A stretch of DNA of 13,891 nt from an uncultured Caryophanales bacterium (GTDB lineage Bacteria; Bacillota_I; Bacilli_A; Izemoplasmatales; Hujiaoplasmataceae), in contig CALGNF010000111.1 of assembly GCA_937958685.1 (NCBI GenBank), positions 1 through 13,891 of the forward strand. Direction: 5' to 3'. Both the position numbers and the translations under genes were made by a program. Numbering within the stretch: the stretch's first letter is position 1; every line of letters starts with the position of its first letter. The notes under the pieces were generated by a model, which had not been told where the DNA came from, searched no databases, and worked only from the letters and a program-made list of their open reading frames with translations. Positions 7,369 through 13,891 of this stretch are shown here, one piece after another.

Positions 7369-9495
7369 TTAGAGCAATGTGAACTCCGCTTCCTTCAGAT
7401 CGGTGGGACTCAAGCCCAGGCGGATGGTAAACTTCCCGGGGTCATAACTCAAGGTGCCGTCGCCCAGATGATAGGTCAGGTCGGCAAGCGTGATCGTGAA
7501 GGACACGGCCTGCGTTTCGCCTGCTTCAAGATGCACTTTTTTAAACTTGATCAATTCCTGTACCGGCCGGCTGATCTTGGCTTGGGGATCGCTCAGGTAG
7601 ACCAGGACCGTCGCCATTCCGGAGCGCGGGCCATGGTTCGTGATGTTGATCGTCATTTCCAGAAGCTCTCCGGATGTGAGTCGATGCTTGCTTAAGGAAA
7701 GATCATGGCTTTCGAAACGGGAATAGGACTTGCCGTGGGCGAAGGGGTAGAGAGGCGAATTCCGGGAGTCAAGGTATTTGGCCTCGAACTCACCGGGTCG
7801 GTCTTCGTTCTTCAGGGGGCGGCCGGTCCGCAGGCGGTCGTGATAGATGGGGATCTGGCCCATGTTCCTTGGGAAGGTCATCGGCAGTTTGCCGGAGGGG
7901 TTGTTCTCACCCAGTAGGGTGGCCGCGATCGCCTCGGCGGCCCGGGAGCCCAGAAACCAGGTCTCGAGGATGGCGTCGGCCTGGGCGAGGGGCGCCAGCA
8001 GGAGGGGTCTGCCGTTTTGCAGCAGCACGACCGTTTTTTTGCCCAGTTCGCGGATTTTGCCGTAGAGCGCGAGCTGTTCATGGGGCAGGCCGATGTCGGT
8101 GAGGGAGCGGGCTTCGCCGGAGCGCGTCGCCGCTTCGCCCAAGTAGAGGATGACGACTTCCGCATCGCGGATTTGTCGGTAATCGGCTTCGTCATAAGCT
8201 TCCGGACCTTCGCCGCTCTTTGCGAGCAGGAGATGACAGCCGGCACGGGCGAGGGCTTCCGCGAGCGAGGTGTTCTCATCGCGATAGCCGTGCCAGCTCC
8301 AGGGTCCGCTCGTTCTCTTGGCGGTCGCAAACGGTCCGATCAGGGCCAGGGTGGTAGTGTTCACCAATGGCAGGACGCCGTTGTTTTCCAGCAGCACCAG
8401 ACATTCCTTGGCGACGGTCTCGGCGCTTGCGAGATGGTCGGGATGCAGCATGAGCTTCGCCTGGCGGGCAAGATCGGCGCCGCGGAAGGGATTGTCGAAG
8501 AGGCCGAGTTCCGCCTTCAGGCGTAAAATCCTGAGCACGGCATCGTCCAGCAGGGCTTCGCTGACTTCCCCGGCTGCCACCAACTTCTCAAGATGGGTGA
8601 GGTAGGCGACCGAGGCCATCTCGATGTCGAGCCCGGCCGAAAGGCCGCGTCGGGCGGCATCCTTTAGATCAAGGGCGACGCCGTGGCTGATCGTCTCAAA
8701 CAGCGAGGCATAATCGGAGATCGTCACGCCGGTGAAACCGAGATCGTCCCGGAGCACATCCTTGAGCAGATAGTCGTTGATCGTGCAGGGCAGCCCCTCG
8801 AAGACGTTGAAGGCGGTCATGACGCCTTTGGCGCCGGCCCTGATCGCTTCGCGATAGCCGGCCAGGTAGTGGTTATGGAGCGAAAGCCGGGAAATATCGA
8901 CGGTGTTGTAGTCCATGCCGGCCTCGGCGGCGCCGTAGGCCGCAAAGTGCTTGACGCAGGCTGACAAACGGTAGCCTTCCGGCTGCGGGGTCTGATAGCC
9001 CTCGACCATCGCGGCCGCAAACGCTCCCAGCAGGTGCTTGCTTTCGCCGAAACTCTCGACGACGCGGCCCCAGCGGGGATCGCGGACGAGGTCGGCCATC
9101 GGCGAGAAGGTCATGTGCAAGCCGGCGACGCTCGCTTCGCGGGCGCTTACGCGAGCTGTCTCTCTTGCGCATTCGGGATTGAAGGAGGCGGCGAGTCCCA
9201 AGGGGACGGGGAAGATCGTCTTGTAGCCGTGGATGATGTCGCCCATGAACAGCAGGGGGATGCGCAACCGGCTTTTCTCCAGGTAGCGGGTCTGGACCTT
9301 GATCATGTCCTCGGCGCTGCCGATGCCCAGGATCGAGCCGATCGAGAAAATTTTTTGCTCGTTGAGATCAAGTTCGCGGATCGGTCCCGCGGCTTCCTTT
9401 TCCAATTCCTGAAGCAGAAAGAACGGCGACAGCTGGGCGAGCTGGCCGACTTTCTCGGTGAGGGTCATCTGTTTGAGCAGTTCGTGGATGTTCAT
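7369..9495 (-). CDS. GH3 beta-glucosidase, probably cytoplasmic (sophorose-type candidate)
   Basis: A full-length 708-residue GH3 enzyme, releasing glucose from the non-reducing end of beta-glucosides. Domains: N-terminal TIM barrel (about 1-340) with MGDIIHGYKTIFP (84-96), DPRWGRVVESFGE (139-151), KHFAAYG (182-188) and the nucleophile Asp261 in TISDY; an alpha/beta sandwich (about 360-560) with the likely acid/base Glu461 in SGEARSL; and a C-terminal fibronectin III-like domain (about 590-705). No signal peptide, so it should act in the cytoplasm on imported oligosaccharides. As far as I recall its sequence, the Listeria Lin1840/Lmo1729 enzyme, which prefers sophorose (beta-1,2), is similar along the whole length, but GH3 specificity is hard to read from sequence. 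The ATG (9495-9493) overlaps the GH31 stop as ATGA, with AAGGAG (9512-9507) about 11 nt upstream. Last gene of the minus operon. Confidence 0.93.
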   Translation of the reverse strand: MNIHELLKQMTLTEKVGQLAQLSPFFLLQELEKEAAGPIRELDLNEQKIFSIGSILGIGSAEDMIKVQTRYLEKSRLRIPLLFMGDIIHGYKTIFPVPLGLAASFNPECARETARVSAREASVAGLHMTFSPMADLVRDPRWGRVVESFGESKHLLGAFAAAMVEGYQTPQPEGYRLSACVKHFAAYGAAEAGMDYNTVDISRLSLHNHYLAGYREAIRAGAKGVMTAFNVFEGLPCTINDYLLKDVLRDDLGFTGVTISDYASLFETISHGVALDLKDAARRGLSAGLDIEMASVAYLTHLEKLVAAGEVSEALLDDAVLRILRLKAELGLFDNPFRGADLARQAKLMLHPDHLASAETVAKECLVLLENNGVLPLVNTTTLALIGPFATAKRTSGPWSWHGYRDENTSLAEALARAGCHLLLAKSGEGPEAYDEADYRQIRDAEVVILYLGEAATRSGEARSLTDIGLPHEQLALYGKIRELGKKTVVLLQNGRPLLLAPLAQADAILETWFLGSRAAEAIAATLLGENNPSGKLPMTFPRNMGQIPIYHDRLRTGRPLKNEDRPGEFEAKYLDSRNSPLYPFAHGKSYSRFESHDLSLSKHRLTSGELLEMTINITNHGPRSGMATVLVYLSDPQAKISRPVQELIKFKKVHLEAGETQAVSFTITLADLTYHLGDGTLSYDPGKFTIRLGLSPTDLKEAEFTLL

Positions 9496-11876
9496 TTGTG
9501 TTTGGGCTCCTTCTTGGCGTTTTGCAGGCGGCGGCGATAGTCCTTCAGAATGGTGCGGACTGGCAGTTCCAGTTTGTCATAGGTGGCTTTGAGGGCTGCC
9601 GTCCACTTGTCTTCCGTCAGTGCCTGATAGAGATGATCCTTCAGTTCCGGAGGGGCGACCCAGTCGACGAGAAAACGGTCTAGTGATGCCAGGATAGCGC
9701 GCATCTGCGGGATTTCAACGGTTTCAAGCTTGAGAGAAACCGGTGTGGTCGGCGGCACCGTCACCTCATAGACGAAGCGATCGTCAAACTGAAGGACATT
9801 CTTGGCAATCGGCTTGGCGAGGAGATTGATGAATTCGAGGCGATAGGTCCGCAATCTTGGCAGATAGGGCTTATCTCCCCGGTCGGGAGTGATCGTGAAA
9901 AGCAGACCGCCGGCGGTGGCTTCCAGGGCGAAGTGGGTCAGGAACGCGTCGCCGTCCTCATAACTTGCGGAGAGGCCATCATCCTCATAAAGGGTATAGG
10001 TGCCTGTTTGTCCCGGAAAGACCAGGACGCGCAGCACCTCGGGGTTGGCGCTCGCGGTCAAGGATTTGGTGCCATCGAGGGGAATGATCGCTCCCGCCCT
10101 GGCGTAAGCCTCCTGATCGCCCAGGGGCACATACCGTTTATGGGTCTTTCCCCCCGCAAAGGTCTCCAGGGTGAAGATGTCGGTCCACACACCGGCGGGA
10201 AGCCAGGTGGCGCTGGCAGCGCGGTTGGTTGCCTGATGGCACGCAACGCTCACCGGATGGATGAGCAGGTCAGCGCCAAAATAATATTCGTTTTTAGGCC
10301 TGTAAGCCGCTTTTTCCTCCGGATGGTCATGATAGAGCGGCCTGAGCGCCGGGACCAGGTGTCGGTGGTTCCGCCAATAGGCGGTATAGATATAGGGAAC
10401 GAGCTCGTGGCGCAGGCGCATGTGGCGGGCGACGATGGTTTTGATCCTCTCGTCGTAGCGCCAGGGTTCGCGCGCCGCATAGCGGCTCGCGGTCGAATGG
10501 AGCCTAAGGAACGGGCTGAAGACGCCAAACTGGACCCAGCGGGCATAGAGCTCCCCATCGCCAATTCCGGAAAAGTGACCGCCGATGTCATGGCTCCAGA
10601 CGGTGAAGCCGATGTTGGCGGCCGTTGCCGTGAAATACGGCTGGAAGGCCAGCGAGGCCCAGGAGCTGATCGCATCGCCCGAGAAACCGATGGGATAGCG
10701 CTGGGACCCCGGTCCCGCCCAGCGGGAGAAGGTGAACGGTCTTCGGGAAGGGTCTTTGCCCGAATCCCGAAAATGCTCATGGTTGAGCAGCCACAAGGGA
10801 TCGAGGCCCGTGAGGCTGCTTGTCGTGCCTTGCTGCCAGTCGACCCACCAGAAGTCGACGCCCTGCTGCTCGTAAGGATGGAGCAGAATCTTGAAGTAAC
10901 CCTCCATGAAGCGCGGATCCGCGGCTGCAAAAGGGATCGTTGCTTTGGCAGCGGGATCGAGACCCATGTGTTTCGCGAAGGCCGGGTATTGTTCCTCATA
11001 GGCCTTGACGCCCGTCGAGGGATGCAAATTGAGTCCGGCAGACAAACCGCGAGCGTGCAGTTGCTTAAGAAAGCCCGGCAGATCGGGAAAGTACTTGCGA
11101 TTGACGGTGTAGCCGCCCCAGCCGCTCCAGTAGTCCTGGACGCCCTTGATCGCTGTCAGGTGCCAGTCCATATCGATGATGCAGACAGAAAGGGGGATGT
11201 CCAGTTCCTGGAACTTGTCGACGACGGCGAGCAGCTCATGGTCGTGATAAGCCCAGTACTTGCTCCACCAGTTGCCAAAGACATAGCGTGGTGGCAGGGG
11301 CAAGATCCCGGTGAGCTTGTAGTAGTCGCGGAGCGCTGCCTGATAGTCGTGGCCATAGGCGAAGCAATAGATGTCGGTGGCCTCTGTCCTTCTCTCGATT
11401 GGCCGATCGTCATCATCCAGCGGCAGTGACGATGAATCATCAAGGATCGCGATGCCTTCTTGGGAGATCACACCCTCCGAGAGTTTCATCGCGCCTGACT
11501 TTTGATCGAGCGTGCGGGAAGTCCCCTTCAGCGTTTTCGGTTTTTCCCCGAAGCGCCAGATCGATTTTGCGGACTTGAGCGTGAGCTCGCCCGCCTGCGC
11601 CTGATACGACCAGGGATCGTTGATCGCGACACAAACTTCCGCCGTTTCCAGCAGGAAGCCCTGGTGGGATTCGCTGACGGTTACCTCGCAATCGTCAATC
11701 CGGCGATTGCAAATGACTTGCGTGAAAGCGTCGCTGAAACAGCGCGCCTCCGAATATTCGATGCGGACAAGGCGCGAAGTCAAAATGCTGATCCGGTAGT
11801 TGCCGGCAACCAGCGGTTCATTCAGCGGCAATTTTCCCCGGTTCGCGGCGGGTGCTTGCCTGCGGTCATTCCTCAT
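9492..11876 (-). CDS. GH31 family glycosidase (alpha-glucosidase/transglycosylase-like)
   Basis: A 794-residue GH31 enzyme acting on alpha-glycosides. An N-terminal beta-sandwich (about 20-185) precedes the catalytic barrel (about 195-510). Key motifs: IIDMDWH (233-239), the nucleophile Asp346 in WWVDWQQG, RWAG (385-388), the likely acid/base Asp401 in GFSGD, WSHDIGG (427-433) and FSPFLRLH (453-460). C-terminal beta domains follow, then a charged helical tail (about 705-794) ending in Lys-rich residues. No signal peptide, so cytoplasmic. The WxDWQQG context differs from YicI-type alpha-xylosidases and from the WIDMNE type of classical alpha-glucosidases, and the exact substrate is not readable. 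The start ATG (11876-11874) has GAGGT (11889-11893 on the plus strand, reversed) at a good distance. It is the first gene of the minus operon, coupled by ATGA to the GH3 gene. An alpha-acting enzyme beside beta-acting ones suggests a mixed-linkage or broader substrate range. Confidence 0.93.
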   Translation of the reverse strand: MRNDRRQAPAANRGKLPLNEPLVAGNYRISILTSRLVRIEYSEARCFSDAFTQVICNRRIDDCEVTVSESHQGFLLETAEVCVAINDPWSYQAQAGELTLKSAKSIWRFGEKPKTLKGTSRTLDQKSGAMKLSEGVISQEGIAILDDSSSLPLDDDDRPIERRTEATDIYCFAYGHDYQAALRDYYKLTGILPLPPRYVFGNWWSKYWAYHDHELLAVVDKFQELDIPLSVCIIDMDWHLTAIKGVQDYWSGWGGYTVNRKYFPDLPGFLKQLHARGLSAGLNLHPSTGVKAYEEQYPAFAKHMGLDPAAKATIPFAAADPRFMEGYFKILLHPYEQQGVDFWWVDWQQGTTSSLTGLDPLWLLNHEHFRDSGKDPSRRPFTFSRWAGPGSQRYPIGFSGDAISSWASLAFQPYFTATAANIGFTVWSHDIGGHFSGIGDGELYARWVQFGVFSPFLRLHSTASRYAAREPWRYDERIKTIVARHMRLRHELVPYIYTAYWRNHRHLVPALRPLYHDHPEEKAAYRPKNEYYFGADLLIHPVSVACHQATNRAASATWLPAGVWTDIFTLETFAGGKTHKRYVPLGDQEAYARAGAIIPLDGTKSLTASANPEVLRVLVFPGQTGTYTLYEDDGLSASYEDGDAFLTHFALEATAGGLLFTITPDRGDKPYLPRLRTYRLEFINLLAKPIAKNVLQFDDRFVYEVTVPPTTPVSLKLETVEIPQMRAILASLDRFLVDWVAPPELKDHLYQALTEDKWTAALKATYDKLELPVRTILKDYRRRLQNAKKEPKHK

Positions 11877-11925
11877 GGGCGGTTACCTCGATATGTTTGC
11901 CTGATCTGGACTTGGCACGCTATCT

Positions 11926-11960
11926 ATTTTACTACATTCTCAGTTAGAATGAAACGTTTC
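11926..11960 (-). promoter_or_regulatory. Candidate promoter region of the GH31-GH3 operon
   Basis: On the minus strand TAGTAAAATAG offers a possible -10 (TAAAAT, 11931-11926) about 50 nt from the GH31 start codon. Seventeen bases upstream the hexamer is TTTCAT, a poor -35. The GAAACGTTTC palindrome lies over that weak -35 position, so a bound regulator could act there. The call rests on position and AT content only. Confidence 0.3.
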
Positions 11961-11962
11961 GA
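11950..11962. promoter_or_regulatory. LacI/CcpA-family-like operator palindrome
   Basis: TGAAACGTTTCGA contains the perfect ten-base palindrome GAAACGTTTC (11951-11960) with central CG. This is the classical half-site arrangement of LacI-family regulators, close to the TGAAACGTTTCA type. It sits 74 bp before the GH31 start codon and about 235 bp before the binding-protein start, over the -35 area of the candidate leftward promoter. It could serve a local sugar repressor or carbon catabolite control. No regulator gene is in the window. Confidence 0.6.
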
Positions 11963-12021
11963 TAAAAAGATTTGCGACAATCTTCTCCTCGTTTAACCAG
12001 TCTGTCCTGGAAGTCCGGTTC

Positions 12022-12034
12022 ATCTTGCCAAGAT
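12022..12034. promoter_or_regulatory. Near-perfect palindrome, possible operator
   Basis: ATCTTG-C-CAAGAT is a 13-base inverted repeat with a single central base, in the middle of the divergent region. It differs in sequence from the two LacI-like boxes on either side, so it may bind another regulator. Arms of six bases can occur by chance; its placement between two divergent operons is the main support. Confidence 0.3.
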
Positions 12035-12128
12035 TGTCCACCGCTGGCGGATCCGCACCGGCCAGATCAACGGGAATGCAATGGCGAATCACAACTTTCA
12101 GGAACGCAGATTAAAATTATGTAAGCGG

Positions 12129-12157
12129 TTGACATTTGCACTTTCCTATGATATACT
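12129..12157 (+). promoter_or_regulatory. Strong housekeeping-sigma promoter of the binding-protein gene
   Basis: TTGACA (12129-12134), a 17-base spacer and TATACT (12152-12157) form a near-ideal sigma-70/sigma-A promoter. Transcription should start around 12164, giving a leader of roughly 35 nt before the ATG at 12198. The LacI-like palindrome at 12161-12178 covers the predicted start site, so a strong promoter under repression is the simplest reading. Confidence 0.88.
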
Positions 12158-12160
12158 GGC

Positions 12161-12178
12161 ATTGCAATCGTATGCAAT
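12161..12178. promoter_or_regulatory. LacI-family-like operator over the transcription start
   Basis: ATTGCAATCGTATGCAAT has six-base arms (ATTGCA/TGCAAT) and a central CG, the layout of LacI-family operators. Its inner 14 bases match the cre pattern TGNAANCGNTTNCA at all but one fixed position. It begins four bases after the -10 and covers the likely start point, where a bound repressor would block initiation. Its arms differ from the GAAACGTTTC box at 11951, so the two may serve different family members, for example a local sugar repressor and CcpA. The cognate gene is not in the window. Confidence 0.65.
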
Positions 12179-12197
12179 AGCGTTTGGAGGCGAAAAG

Positions 12198-13891
12198 ATG
12201 CGCATTTTCATGCGAAAATTCCTGTTGATCCTGGCGATTTTTTCTTTGGCGATGGGTGTGGTCGCCTGTCAGGACGTCACCGAGACGACAATCACTCCGA
12301 CAACGACCGGAACCGGCACCACCGGCAACACTGACTCGACCGCCATCCCCACCACGGGCACGACCACCGTGACCACGCTCCCGTTTCAAGTCAAGGAGAC
12401 CTTTTATACGTTGTCCAACTGGGATACGGTCGGCTTGAAGAACCATATCAACGGCGGCGCGCAAACCGGCCTCCTCAACTTCTTTGCCGTGGAGCCGCTG
12501 ATCCAGTATGTCCGCAGCACCGACGAGATCTATTACATGCTGGCCGAGGACATCGACCATTTGGATGACGGCACTTCGATAATTTATCTCCGACCGGAAG
12601 CCAAATGGCACAATGGCGACGACTACATCGCCGAAGATGTGATCGCCTATTATTATATCAATCAGCTCGAGGCGACCAATTATATGGCCGCGATCGAGGC
12701 GCTGGACGACAAAACCGTCAAGATCACCTGGAAAGCCCACATGGAACCGAACGACAACGTCAAGAACCTGATTCTGGCCGTCGATCCGGTCGGTTCCGTC
12801 AAGTATTCGGTCTTCAAGACGTATGTCGACGCGATCATGGCGATCATGGATGCCGCGCCGGCGATGCCGGAGGAATATCTTGGCTGGGCGCCGTTTGGCA
12901 AGATCGTCACCGACGATCAGGAAACGGCGGCCTACAACAATTATGCCGAGTTCACCAATTTCAACCCCACCTGGTTCATCGGCACCGGTCCCTACAAGCC
13001 CTACAACATCAACGCCACCGACATGATCCTGATCGAAAACGAGAATCACTGGGCCTATGGCCATCTGCGGTTCAAGTATATCCGCGCCTACAACAACATC
13101 ACCGATCCGACCCAGATCTACGGGATGTTGATGGCGAAGAGATTGGACTATGCCGGCGGTGTGCCTGTAACCAACACCCTTCAGGAAATCCTCAATTCCA
13201 ACGCCAACCTTCTGCACTACAAATGCAACGACCCGGGAGCCAACGGCATCATCTTCAATCTCGCGAAAAGGGTGACGGTCGGCGAGGAAAGCCGGATCCT
13301 CTTCAACGAGAAGATCCGCGAGGGCTTCGCATATCTCTTCGACAGGGACACCATCGCCTATGTCGCCAATCCCTATGCCAACGTCACCTACCGCTCGATG
13401 ATGGCGATGGCGCCGTCCGATGCCAGACGCTACATGAGCGATGAGGCGTGGAATTCCCTCACGGTCTACTCCCAGAATCAAACGCTCGCGGAAAGTCTGC
13501 TCATCGAGGGCGGTTGGACCAAGACCGCTGGTTCGTGGTACGGGGAGGACGGGAAAAAGCTATCCTTCACCTTGCATTTTGACGGCACAAACGACCACCA
13601 GGCCCGCGCTGCCCAGGCTGCGGCGGCGCAGCTGAATTCTTTCGGCATTGAAACCAAACTCAAATCATCAAGCTCCTGGCACGACTGGTTCGGCACCGCC
13701 CAATCGTCGGTCTGGAGTTCGGAACTCTCGCTCAACTGGACCGATCTCAACATGAGTTTCTCGTATCCCACCGGTTCGTTTGTCTATGCCTTCCGCGATG
13801 TCACCCACAAGGTCCTGCATCTGCCCAAATACCCCTCCAAGGGTGATCCCGGCTGGGAATTGATCCCAGAAAAGGATCTCGGCGAGCTTTC
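12198..13891 (+). CDS. SBP_bac_5-type solute-binding lipoprotein, 3' end outside window
   Basis: An open frame runs from ATG 12198 to the right edge without a stop (564 codons visible). GGAGG (12186-12190) lies seven bases upstream; a second ATG at 12210 is less well spaced. Residues 1-23 are a signal peptide with lipobox VVAC (Cys24); residues 28-62 are a Thr/Gly/Pro stalk. The mature part has the family-5 (OppA/DppA) pattern: LAEDI...DDGTSIIYLRPEAKWHNGDDYIAEDV (115-148, where the family has DG...LR...KWHDG...AEDV) and IGTGPY (261-266). The family binds peptides, but several members, for example in Thermotoga, bind oligosaccharides such as cellobiose or laminaribiose; the position beside glycosidase genes favours that role here. 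It has its own strong promoter and operator, and Opp-type permease and ATPase genes would be expected just downstream. Substrate is inference; family is well supported. Confidence 0.9.
   Translation, partial: MRIFMRKFLLILAIFSLAMGVVACQDVTETTITPTTTGTGTTGNTDSTAIPTTGTTTVTTLPFQVKETFYTLSNWDTVGLKNHINGGAQTGLLNFFAVEPLIQYVRSTDEIYYMLAEDIDHLDDGTSIIYLRPEAKWHNGDDYIAEDVIAYYYINQLEATNYMAAIEALDDKTVKITWKAHMEPNDNVKNLILAVDPVGSVKYSVFKTYVDAIMAIMDAAPAMPEEYLGWAPFGKIVTDDQETAAYNNYAEFTNFNPTWFIGTGPYKPYNINATDMILIENENHWAYGHLRFKYIRAYNNITDPTQIYGMLMAKRLDYAGGVPVTNTLQEILNSNANLLHYKCNDPGANGIIFNLAKRVTVGEESRILFNEKIREGFAYLFDRDTIAYVANPYANVTYRSMMAMAPSDARRYMSDEAWNSLTVYSQNQTLAESLLIEGGWTKTAGSWYGEDGKKLSFTLHFDGTNDHQARAAQAAAAQLNSFGIETKLKSSSSWHDWFGTAQSSVWSSELSLNWTDLNMSFSYPTGSFVYAFRDVTHKVLHLPKYPSKGDPGWELIPEKDLGEL

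Larger units (their letters stand above)
11877..12197. other. Divergent intergenic regulatory region
   Basis: This 321-bp gap separates the minus-strand GH31-GH3 operon from the plus-strand binding-protein gene. I see no gene in it: short open frames lack a ribosome binding site and family-like sequence. It is more AT-rich at both ends. It carries a near-consensus promoter for the rightward gene, a weak candidate for the leftward operon, and palindromes at 11951-11960, 12022-12034, 12047-12056 and 12161-12178. The last but one (GCGGATCCGC) may be chance in GC-rich DNA. The middle part (about 12000-12110) is otherwise unexplained. Confidence 0.6.

Noticed and set aside
9933..11429. A 498-codon plus-strand frame opposite GH31
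   Set aside because: Antisense shadow of an intact GH31 gene with its catalytic motifs; the product resembles no family.
12000..12110. Protein-like stretch in the divergent intergenic region, perhaps a gene remnant
   Set aside because: Short frames without start signal or recognisable family; not enough to call a pseudogene.
12117..13481. A 454-codon open frame on the minus strand opposite the binding-protein gene
   Set aside because: Shadow of the plus-strand SBP_bac_5 gene. The plus frame has a promoter, ribosome binding site, signal peptide and family motifs; the antisense product has none.

Overview
The window reads as one carbohydrate-utilisation island. It has three cell-surface lipoproteins, a carbohydrate ABC transporter permease pair, a second solute-binding protein, and two cytoplasmic-looking glycoside hydrolases. 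All eight genes are intact except the two cut by the window edges. The DNA is GC-rich. The three lipoproteins share an architecture of signal peptide, lipobox Cys and a long Thr/Ala/Pro stalk. I associate this style with Acholeplasma/Izemoplasma-like Mollicutes and neighbouring Bacillota, but this is an impression of lineage and not a proof. TGA is used as a real stop (2204-2206 and 9494-9492, both inside ATGA overlaps), so the code is the standard one and not the UGA=Trp code of mycoplasmas.

Layout. Plus strand, 1-7316, one probable operon: the 3' part of a DUF5696-like protein; two MalF/MalG-type permeases, joined by 8-bp and 4-bp gene overlaps; a lipoprotein with a GH144/glycoamylase-like (PF10091-type) catalytic domain; and an 879-residue lipoprotein made of one divergent plus five clear tandem beta-sandwich-like modules in A-B-A-B-A order, with no catalytic domain. 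A hairpin at 7331-7368 with A- and T-tracts on its two sides ends this operon and the convergent one. Minus strand, 11876-7369: a GH31 enzyme followed by a GH3 beta-glucosidase, coupled by an ATGA overlap. Then a 321-bp divergent regulatory region with a near-consensus promoter and several palindromes, two of which look like LacI/CcpA-type operators. Last, from 12198 to the right edge, a lipoprotein of the SBP_bac_5 (oligopeptide/oligosaccharide) solute-binding family.

How they may work together (inference). The multi-module lipoprotein captures a polysaccharide at the surface, the GH144-like lipoprotein cuts it, one or both ABC systems import the oligosaccharides, and GH3 (with GH31 for alpha-linked parts) reduces them to glucose. 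A GH144-like enzyme together with a GH3 that resembles the Listeria sophorose-active enzyme (Lin1840/Lmo1729 type, compared from memory) makes beta-1,2-glucan the leading substrate guess. The GH31 is not explained by that guess. No transport ATPase and no regulator gene lie in the window.
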